Below are positions 26,688 through 34,001 of a stretch of DNA of 64,000 bases, in pieces. A program made the position numbers and the translations under genes. This stretch comes from Parachlamydiales bacterium (GTDB taxonomy: Bacteria; Chlamydiota; Chlamydiia; Chlamydiales; JABDDJ01), in NCBI GenBank assembly GCA_041671045.1, contig JBAZCF010000006.1:103404-167403 (forward strand). The letters run 5' to 3'. Each line of letters begins with the position of its first letter. The stretch's first letter is position 1. The notes beneath the pieces were generated by a model, which was not told where the DNA came from, did no database searches, and saw nothing but the letters and a program-made list of their open reading frames with translations.

Positions 26688-27029
26688 TTGTTCTCCATTT
26701 TGCTACCTCAACATGATTTAAGAGTTCGCATAGATGAGGTTTCTGTCCCGGTAGTCCTCTTTTCAGGGCGTTTGGATTTTGATTCTATTCCCTTACAACT
26801 CTGGAAAACTTTTAAGAAACCGGCAAACTTTATGGCTATTGACTGCGGAGAAACAGGTCATTGGCCACAGCTAGAAGAACCAGCATTTTTTACACACTCG
26901 TTTGAAAATTGGCTGCGAGAACAAAAAATGATAAGCGAGAAGGACATTGTGGATATTCGACAATGTCCATCACTTTTTGGTACAAAATCAATCAACAAAA
27001 TGTCGTTTGTCGATTTGTTGAAGGTTTAA
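26688..27029 (+). pseudogene. C-terminal fragment of an alpha/beta-hydrolase
   Basis: The peptide PVVLFSGRLDFDSIP followed by AIDCGETGHWPQLEEPAFF matches the end of alpha/beta-hydrolase fold enzymes. These have the acid residue in the SGxxD stretch and the catalytic His in the GHWPQLEEP motif. The nucleophile elbow and the first two thirds are missing: the frame opens right after a TAA and begins with a TTG without a ribosome-binding site. The last 35 residues are unrelated to the family. It is best read as a degraded gene. Confidence 0.7.
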
Positions 27030-27106
27030 TAAGCCAACCTTCGATAACTCCTTCCGTATCTGATTTTTCGCAGAGAATACTATACAATTTAATTCATAGC
27101 CGATAA

Positions 27107-27126
27107 TACTAAAAATTATTTTAGTA
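27107..27126. promoter_or_regulatory. Hairpin just upstream of the 739-residue gene
   Basis: TACTAAAA, loop ATTA, TTTTAGTA is a perfect 8-bp stem ending directly before AAGGTTAGG and 14 bases before the ATG at 27141. Its position suggests either an operator or an mRNA structure that controls access to the ribosome-binding site. Confidence 0.4.
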
Positions 27127-27140
27127 AGGTTAGGTACAAT

Positions 27141-29360
27141 ATGATAGATCAATCAAAAGTTACCTCAGGATTTGATGTTGAATTTTTAATGAGCGGGGAA
27201 TTCATCCGCTATTTTTTGCTCTGCTCGTTTGAAACCGGATCGATCCCTTGGTGGTCGGAAACCAGCGGGATAGATGAAAATGGCAACCCTTTCGATCGCG
27301 CAACAATTACCCACCCACCTTCCGAATTGCTGCAGCGCCGGCTGTACCCTGTACATCCGGATTTTGAAGGCAATGAACATCCTTTTCAGGATATTGTTGC
27401 AACTGTTTATTCGAATCAGGACAGTGAATTTAACGTTACTATCCTTCCTGACAATGACGCAGGGACTGATATTCTTTTAAGAGTTTTTCCTAGCGTGATT
27501 GACTTGCTACAGCAACCTCCGGTTGTTCTCTCTGAAAATTTGCTCCCTGCCGATCTGCATATCAGCTTTGATGTAGTGTTTGATACAGGTCAGGATGGAC
27601 TTTTAAGCAATATCGGCGTTCAATTGCAATTGCTAGATGTGTCTGGCCCATTGATTGATACTGCTGTTGCGTTGGGAGCCTCAAAAGCAGAGATCTTGGA
27701 AGGAATGAAAGAGCAGATTGACCGACGCGTGCCTTTTGCAGTATCTGGAGGCGGCAGCCTGCAGCGCATCGAAACCCGTAAATTCCTGGACGATGAAGAC
27801 AGACCTAATGTGATCGGTGTTTACATCAATCTTGCCCTACAAAGTGGTCCAGAACCCACTTCGTTATTATCAGACCGCGGAGACTCTAGTCTTGCACAGA
27901 ATTTTTTGAATCCGGACGCAAAAATGGCTTTTGCCTTTCCACCTGAAACCTATGCCAGGCTGGGAAATGATTTTAAATTCAAGATGGCGGTACCCAAGCC
28001 CAACGAACCAGGAGAATTTCATTTTCCCTTAATGGATGGTGATAATCAAGTAGGAATCATAAAAGGCATTTCTGTTCAACCAGAAATCGTTATTAATGAA
28101 AATCACACACCAACGTTTACCAATGTATTAGTGATCGATATCCATGGTGAGTATGCTATCGACAATTTCTTTGATCCAGATTTCCACATGAAAATCCGGC
28201 TGGTTCCTATCGTTAAACAAAATGGGGTGTTCGATTTCGATATTGATTTTGATTTAAATTTAAGCCTTGCCGCACACTTGGTAGCTATTTTCCTGACCAC
28301 AGCTCTGACCTTTGTGATGCCAAAATTAGGGCTCTCACTTCTGTTTTTGTCGCTTCTCACACTTAAGATCATCGAGCGCGTAGGCGAAAGCATGGCGCAG
28401 TCCTCCATTCAAGATCAACTTGATCGGACCTCATTTCTCGACACACTCCCTCATAAATTGACAGTGGAACTTCGACGTTGGGATCCGCTGTACTCCACTT
28501 TACACAAGGTGGAGACCGCAGATGTTGAAATTCAAGTCAATCAACTTGGCTTTGCCTTCGATGCGAAAAATGTATTTATCGGTCGAAAATTCCAACCTTT
28601 GCAAAACATGGTGATCCGATCTAAGACACGAGATGCAGACAATGCAGTGAATGGTTTAGTGTACCGAGCCAACGATATAGGTGGCTTTCTTAGCAATGAC
28701 CTGGTAAATGTCTTCCCCGGTACAGATAGAATGCCCTATGAGCAGCTTCTGCCGCCACAAGGAGATATTGAATCGCACCGTGTGTTGCTGACTCTGGACC
28801 AAGTGGAAGCGCGCATGATGGCAGAAGATCGCCATATCAAGGAATTGGATTATGAACCCAAAAAAGTCGATGTGATTGACAACCAGATCTTCCAAATACT
28901 AGCAATTTCTAAAACCGAAATTCCAGAAATTGAAAACCTCTCCAGGAATAGACTACGAAACGAAATCAGAAATGCCAATGGTACCGCATTTCGTCAACAA
29001 GCTATTGATGAATTGCAAGCTGAACTGGGCAGGGCTCCCACCGAAGATGAAATCAACGCTCGTTTTAACCAAATTCTCGAAAACGCCGTAGACATCTCGT
29101 TTCAAGGACGGTTTCTCAGTGAGCTCAATAACCGTATGAAATTCGATCTTGAGCCGCACGAATTTGCTGATCTACAGCACAGAAAGATACTGGTACTGGG
29201 AAGAAACCATTTGGTGATTCGAAGAATGACTAAAAACGGTACCGTCACTGTGTATTATCGAGATTATGAACGTCCATTTGAGCCGGGTACAGACCGAAGT
29301 GACAACTTGTTATCCTTACCGAGGTATGAACATGCAGATAATTCCCCGATATTAATTTGA
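27141..29360 (+). CDS. Hypothetical 739-residue protein, no recognised family
   Basis: I do not recognise it. The first 370 residues are beta-rich with alternating amphipathic strands and contain repeated phrases such as LHISFDVVFDTGQDG and FTNVLVIDIHGEYAI. Residues about 372-415 form one or two hydrophobic helices (LAAHLVAIFLTTALTFVMP, LGLSLLFLSLLTLKII). The last 200 residues are charged and helical (EIENLSRNRLRNEI, IDELQAELGRAPTEDEINARF). There is no signal peptide. Codon and base use are more balanced than in the AT-rich neighbours. It lies among broken genes in the accessory region and is intact, so it is probably under selection. A lipid-binding beta-sandwich (TULIP-like) fold is a guess only. 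Confidence 0.6.
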   Translation: MIDQSKVTSGFDVEFLMSGEFIRYFLLCSFETGSIPWWSETSGIDENGNPFDRATITHPPSELLQRRLYPVHPDFEGNEHPFQDIVATVYSNQDSEFNVTILPDNDAGTDILLRVFPSVIDLLQQPPVVLSENLLPADLHISFDVVFDTGQDGLLSNIGVQLQLLDVSGPLIDTAVALGASKAEILEGMKEQIDRRVPFAVSGGGSLQRIETRKFLDDEDRPNVIGVYINLALQSGPEPTSLLSDRGDSSLAQNFLNPDAKMAFAFPPETYARLGNDFKFKMAVPKPNEPGEFHFPLMDGDNQVGIIKGISVQPEIVINENHTPTFTNVLVIDIHGEYAIDNFFDPDFHMKIRLVPIVKQNGVFDFDIDFDLNLSLAAHLVAIFLTTALTFVMPKLGLSLLFLSLLTLKIIERVGESMAQSSIQDQLDRTSFLDTLPHKLTVELRRWDPLYSTLHKVETADVEIQVNQLGFAFDAKNVFIGRKFQPLQNMVIRSKTRDADNAVNGLVYRANDIGGFLSNDLVNVFPGTDRMPYEQLLPPQGDIESHRVLLTLDQVEARMMAEDRHIKELDYEPKKVDVIDNQIFQILAISKTEIPEIENLSRNRLRNEIRNANGTAFRQQAIDELQAELGRAPTEDEINARFNQILENAVDISFQGRFLSELNNRMKFDLEPHEFADLQHRKILVLGRNHLVIRRMTKNGTVTVYYRDYERPFEPGTDRSDNLLSLPRYEHADNSPILI

Positions 29361-29464
29361 TAATATTTAGCACTTATCCACAAATTTCTTATGAAGAAAA
29401 CATGTCATCTGTAATGGAGACTGCTTAATCAGAGACTCAAAGACCTAAAACGCGAATCATTCGC

Positions 29465-29737
29465 ATGCGAAACATTGAGCTTGGGGCAAACAGAAATTCA
29501 ATTAGAACAGCTCATCTTAAATTTTTTGATAAAGAAAGAACTGTGATCGATTCTTTTCGGTATTTAAGCAATGAAATAGCCATTAAGGCCTTACAGGCTT
29601 ACCTTCGTCAAACTGGTTCTGTTAAACCTGATCTTAATAAACTTCTGAAATATGCTAAGACGCTTCGGGTTGATATTCACCCCTTCCATCTCTTAGCAAA
29701 ATGCTGTATTCATTTCAGCAGACGAAAATTCAATTAA
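29465..29737 (+). pseudogene. Fragment of an AbiEi-like antitoxin/transcription regulator
   Basis: FFDKERTVIDSFRYLSNEIAIKALQAYL followed by PDLNKLLKYAKTLRVDI resembles the C-terminal part of AbiEi-family antitoxins of type IV toxin-antitoxin systems, where D-RTxVD-xR is the hallmark. The N-terminal winged helix is absent (the frame opens after a stop at about 29427) and the last 17 residues look out of frame. No partner AbiEii-type nucleotidyltransferase follows. I judge it a remnant. Confidence 0.6.
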
Positions 29738-29837
29738 CCAAGCGCTTATTGTTCCAGATGAAAGCTCCTAAACACTGACCGAATAGTTGACCCAGCCAAG
29801 CTAAACCCAACTTTAATAGAAGAATGGGTTTGATAAT

Positions 29838-30431
29838 TTAAGGATATTTATTCCCTGTTTCCTTGAAGACATCTGGAATAAGTTGATCGGAGCAGATCCC
29901 TTCCTTTTCTAATTTTTTATACATTTGATCCCAATATTCTTCTTGGGATTTATCTTCTTTGAGTCTGTAAAGGCTTCTCATTTTAAGAGCAACCTCATAG
30001 GTCAATTTTTTCTCTAAAGCTTTCCTTAAATAAAATTCAGCTTCCTCATCTGTAATAGGTGGAGTACCAGGAGTACTATTACAATTAGATAAAAGTAATA
30101 GTAATTCTGGTGGAGGATCTTTTAACTGATCATACGCTTTCTTATAAAGATATCGTTCATCATAACGCCAAAGCATTTCGCAAAGACTTCCTAAGAAAAC
30201 ATCATTTTTCCAATCGTTTTCCCAATCTTTTTAAAGTGGTCTTTTATTTCAAAAGCCAACCTTAAAAGCATATTGCTGCTTTTCATCATCTTGGATGTCA
30301 TCATAAAAAAGATGTTTTACAACATGCATTACTTCGCTGAAATTTAAAGCTGTAGAGACATCTTTGACAGAATAATTTGATATAAGTGAACTCCAATTCT
30401 TTTGGGAGATAAGTTCTTTTATTTTATTCAT
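29838..30431 (-). pseudogene. Immunity-like gene broken by two compensating frameshifts
   Basis: Two open stretches in the same frame, one beginning at the ATG 30429-30431 (MNKIKELISQ) and ending AFKVGF at 30249, the other resuming at DWENDWKNDVFLGSLCEML (about 30225) and ending at 29838, look like one protein. Between them the frame has TGA and TAA stops, but the +1 frame reads AFEIKDHFKK. One extra T in GTTGGC and one lost A in a run of five would restore a single protein of about 198 residues. It is helical and charged, with SNCNSTPGTPPITDEEAEFYL near the middle. The ATG overlaps the stop of the upstream fragment as ATGA, as immunity genes do behind toxin genes. Confidence 0.6.
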
Positions 30432-30601
30432 CTTGTAATTACCCATGTATCATTGAAAAATAGTTCGCTAGGTTCAAGATTTTTATTGAAAATAGCTTTA
30501 ACCTCATGTCCATTTATTTTCATTTCATGTACATAACGGACAGCCTTTTCGAAAGTTTTAAGATCTACTCTATACTTTTCTGAAAAAATTTTGGTTCTAA
30601 T
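30428..30601 (-). pseudogene. 3' end of a lost gene upstream of the immunity-like gene
   Basis: A 57-codon open frame with coding character (EKYRVDLKTFEKAVRYVHEM, AIFNKNLEPSELFFNDTW) runs from just inside a TAA at 30602-30604 to a TGA at 30428-30430 that overlaps the next ATG. It lacks any good start. It may be the tail of a polymorphic toxin or secreted enzyme; the coupling to the following gene supports a toxin/immunity pair but does not prove it. Confidence 0.45.
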
Positions 30602-30976
30602 TTAGAAGATGCAGTAGGCAGTTATGAAAGATATATTTTTAAAGGAATAGGTATTGGTATAGAGATAGACTTTCAGGCTGGCTTAAAAGGCATGGCAGGT
30701 GATGAAGAATTTTTAAAAAAAATTCATTCTAAAGTCGATATTAAGAAAGGCAGTAATGTTGAATTAGGCAAGATTGTAGATAAAATCTGTGAACTATTTG
30801 GTCTTACACTAGAGGAAATGTGCTCTTCAAGTAAGCAACAAAAGATATCAAAGGCTCGTGCTGCATTAGCATATATTGTTAGAATGGAGAATCATTCGCT
30901 TGAAAGTCTGGGCATCATTCTTAAGAGAAATCCGAGTGGTCTTTCAAAGCTGGCAAGTCGACTAGAACAATCTTGA
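30602..30976 (+). pseudogene. C-terminal remnant of a RAYT/IS200-like transposase with DnaA-C-like HTH
   Basis: The frame reads YERYIFKGIGIGIEIDFQAGLKGMAGDEEFL, then a helix-turn-helix segment ICELFGLTLEEMCSSSKQ and ARAALAYIVRMENHSLESLGIIL. This is the usual end of REP-associated tyrosine transposases that carry a DnaA domain IV-like tail. The catalytic HUH and Tyr part is missing; the coding stretch begins abruptly at about 30602, where the minus-strand fragment ends. A GTCAGGCCTGAC sequence of the kind found at such elements' ends lies 70 bases downstream. Confidence 0.65.
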
Positions 30977-31044
30977 TCAAGATTTTACTGTTAAGGGGAT
31001 AATGCAGGAACTAATTCACTGGTTAAAAAATCAGACAATGTCAG

Positions 31045-31062
31045 AATGTCAGGCCTGACCCC
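31045..31062. mobile_element. Probable right end of the RAYT-type element
   Basis: AATGTCAGGCCTGACCCC contains the palindrome GTCAGGCCTGAC. Similar sequences flank RAYT-class transposases in other genomes as I remember them. No matching left end was found; the element appears truncated. Confidence 0.4.
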
Positions 31063-31127
31063 AAGAGTACCGTTTCTGGATATTATCGCTGATTTTTACC
31101 AATTTGCGATGTTGCTTCTAGCTAATT

Positions 31128-33066
31128 TCATATAGCTTTAATAAGATCTGTATATTTCTTTGAAAGCTTAATAAATTTTGGATCTTGTTTACCAAATTCA
31201 TTGAGTTGTTTAATTTTGAATTTGCAGAATCCAAAAAATAGATCATCCATTTGTTCATTGCTAAGAGATTCACAAAAAATTGAAACTAATTTATACCGCT
31301 TGCTTTTATCAAAATATAAATAAGGGTGAGTAACTAAAGAAAACAAATCATACCAAAATGGGCCATTTCCACATAAATCCCAGTCGATAACGTAAGGAGA
31401 TTCATTTATTATCATAATATTATCAGGATGCAAATCTCCATGAATAATACATTTCTTACTAAGCTGATTTGTATTCTCTAACATCTTTCTTTGAGACGGA
31501 GAAAAAATATAATATTCGGGTGTGATTAATGCATTTTGTAACCCGGTTTGAAGAAGAGAAGCCGCATCCAAGAGCTTCTGACATATTATAAATTGCTTAT
31601 TTGGATCTAAAATATCGCTCAAATGTATTTCGCCCAAAAAAGATGATTTTAATCCTTTTTCCCCATGGGAATCAACAAAATATGAAAGTTCATTTGCTGG
31701 ATATGGTTGTAATTTAACTATATTTGATATTTGTATTAGCCTTTCTTTTTCTACATTTTTCGGATAGATTTGAAAAAATGAAACCTTAGATAGATTTTTT
31801 TCAATAATTCCATTTTTTTGTGTTAAAATATTTTTACCAAGCTTGATTTTCCAATATGTATTTGATTTAGAAATAATGAATATAATTAAAAAAACAATTA
31901 AACTAAAATAAATAAAATAAACATTTCCAATTTCAACATTTGTATAAACGAATGAGAATAAATATTGCGTAATTGAGCTCGTGATAATAGTTATGGTTGC
32001 TATGATTGAAAAATTTGTGTTTATTGAAGAAGAAAAGGGAAAAGAGTTGACTAAATCGGCACCTAAAATTGGCCTATAAATACCTTTGAATAAATTGATA
32101 GATAAAAACCCTGCAATACTAGTAATTAAATTACTAAAACTCATTAAAACAAATGAAAAAATAAATATTAATGTTAATAAGATTAGTTCTTTTTGAGAAG
32201 ATAATCCGAAAAGAAATTTTCGGTGTACATAACTTGCTATAATTGATGAGAAAAGGTTACCTGCTGCTATAGTCAAGCCAATATAGATAATTTTATGACT
32301 TTCAAAAAGAGAAAATAGTTGTGACTGAATCGATTTTTGATTGATGGTTACACCTATGCCGAATAGTATAGAAATCATTATAAGAGATAAATAAAATTTA
32401 TCTTTAAAAATAAATATTAGAGATTTTAAAATATCATTTTTTGCAAATTGAAATAGTTTACTGCTCGATTTTTCCATTGATAGATATTTCTCAGGTATTT
32501 GAGATAGATAATAAAACGAGAATAGAAAGTAAATAGACTGTAAAACAAATGGAACATATATATTTAAATTGTAAATGAGAACTGAAGTAATTATTATTAT
32601 TGATGTGAATTTATAAAATGTATTTTGAATTTCAAAAGAATACTTCTTAAATTCATTATCTTGCGAGCCAAAATATTGTCTTATTAATGTAGTACCTCCA
32701 TTCCCTAAAAATCCTTGTCCTATCGTAGTAGTTAACAAAAAAGCATGATATGCAATGTGCCCATCAATGAAGATAAGACAAAAACAGGAAATTATTTGAA
32801 AAATCAAATATATAAATAAATTTTTCTTTGCTCCCCAACAATCAGCTATTAATCCACATGGAATTTGAATAAAAAGGGATAAACCTAAATATATCGAAGA
32901 TATTTGCAAGATTTGTTCTAAGGATAAACTCAAATTGTATTGTAAAAAAATATATAAAATTGGTGTTATAAATGCAGTTGATTGAGATAAATAAAAAAGT
33001 CGATATTTTTTTTAAAATCTTATTATCTTTATGATCAATAAGTTTTTCATTACACACTTGATTCAT
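31128..33066 (-). CDS. MFS transporter fused to an APH/choline-kinase-type phosphotransferase, with a homopolymer frameshift
   Basis: The N-terminal 360 residues are a major-facilitator transporter (LGLSLFIQIPCGLIADCWGAKKN is the loop 2-3 motif; about 12 hydrophobic helices). After a 100-residue link comes a kinase C-lobe with IHGDLHPDNIMI (catalytic Asp and Asn) and YVIDWDLCGNGPFWYDLF (metal-binding Asp). The uninterrupted frame starts only at 32933, in the second helix. An upstream frame beginning at ATG 33064-33066 (MNQVCNEKLIDHKDNKILKK) supplies the missing start and first helix (LFYLSQSTAFITPILYIFL), but a run of eight T (33006-33013) puts it one base out; seven would join them. The ATG overlaps the end of the GNAT gene by 17 bases. 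Very AT-rich, so probably acquired. Confidence 0.75.
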
Positions 33067-33625
33067 ATTTAAAAAGTAGAGTATTAGTTAAATTATTTAA
33101 ATGATATTGTTCAAATACTTCTTCCCGCTTGAAAAATTTTTCGATTCTTAATACATCATCTTGATGAATAAATCCAAGCTTTAAAAGTACTTTTCGTGAT
33201 GCTATGTTTCTCTTTAAGCATTCAGCCAAGATCATATCGATTTGCATTTTTTCAAAAGCAAATGAGATAACTTTTTGACCGGCCTCATACATATATCCTT
33301 TTCCCCAATGATTTTCCCCTAACCAATAACTTAAGTAAGCAGAAGTTGGTACAGTGTTTAACCGTAGTTGAATAGATCCCATTAGTTGGTTATCTTCTTT
33401 TTTCGCTATTGCCCAAGATATACATTGTGAATTAATTGAATCAAGTTGATGTTTATTTATCCAATTCACAGCTATTACTTTAGTGTAGGGCACAAGGATA
33501 GATCCATTCATCATTTCTGCAATTTTTATATTATTGACACATTTCATTAACTGATTTAAATCATTAATATCTATATTTCTTAATATTAATCTCTCAGTAT
33601 GAATTTCAATTTTGTGTTTATTCAT
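33050..33625 (-). CDS. GNAT-family N-acetyltransferase (RimJ/RimL type)
   Basis: Transfers an acetyl group from acetyl-CoA to an amine. Typical elements are HTERLILRNIDINDLNQLM at the start, the acetyl-CoA loop GENHWGKGYMYEAG, and AECLKRNIASRKVLLKLGF near the end, which is the signature of ribosomal-protein/small-molecule acetyltransferases of the RimJ/L group. Length 191 is usual. It overlaps the start of the MFS-kinase gene by 17 bases, so the two are translationally coupled. With a transporter and a small-molecule kinase, the trio could modify and export a compound such as an antibiotic, or build a metabolite. This is inference from context only. Confidence 0.82.
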   Translation of the reverse strand: MNKHKIEIHTERLILRNIDINDLNQLMKCVNNIKIAEMMNGSILVPYTKVIAVNWINKHQLDSINSQCISWAIAKKEDNQLMGSIQLRLNTVPTSAYLSYWLGENHWGKGYMYEAGQKVISFAFEKMQIDMILAECLKRNIASRKVLLKLGFIHQDDVLRIEKFFKREEVFEQYHLNNLTNTLLFKYESSV

Positions 33626-33640
33626 ATTAAAATACCATCT

Positions 33641-33757
33641 TTACACATCAACGTGAGGATTTCTAAAGCCTTCCTTAATCAATATTCCTGAATACTTATT
33701 TTCTAAAATTGAACAATTTTCCTGCCATTCTTGTGGTGAAAGTTTTTCATTTTCCAT
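33641..33757 (-). CDS. Short hypothetical ORF upstream of the GNAT gene
   Basis: A 38-codon frame (MENEKLSPQEWQENCSILEN at its start) ends 15 bases before the GNAT ATG. The reading frame stays open upstream of its ATG, into the convergent HTH gene. No ribosome-binding site is seen, so it may be the tail of a truncated gene. Low confidence. Confidence 0.25.
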   Translation of the reverse strand: MENEKLSPQEWQENCSILENKYSGILIKEGFRNPHVDV

Positions 33758-33782
33758 TTCGGACAATAAAAAGAAATCAGGT

Positions 33783-34001
33783 TTGCTTCTCAAACTATTG
33801 GTGCTAGGTCTATCTCAAGAAAAATTAGCTGAAAAAGCTGATTTACATACAAATTATGTCGGTTCAGTAGAACGTGGAGAACGCAACATCGCATTAGAAA
33901 ACATTTATGCACTTGCACAGGCTTTAGAATGTTCACCTAAAGACCTTCTTCTAGACGAAGCTTCGCTCAAATATATAAAGAAATCTCATCTAAATATTTA
34001 A
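33783..34001 (+). pseudogene. XRE-family helix-turn-helix regulator lacking its N-terminus
   Basis: GLSQEKLAEKADLHTNYVGSVERGERN is a clear Cro/C1-type helix-turn-helix, and ENIYALAQALECSPKDLL is the usual end of the domain. A normal protein of this type has 10-15 more residues before GLSQEKLA. Here the frame begins at a TTG with no ribosome-binding site and the first residues (LLKLLVL) are only vaguely family-like. It converges on the nuclease-headed gene and overlaps its end by 35 bases. Either a decayed regulator or one using an unseen upstream start. Confidence 0.55.
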
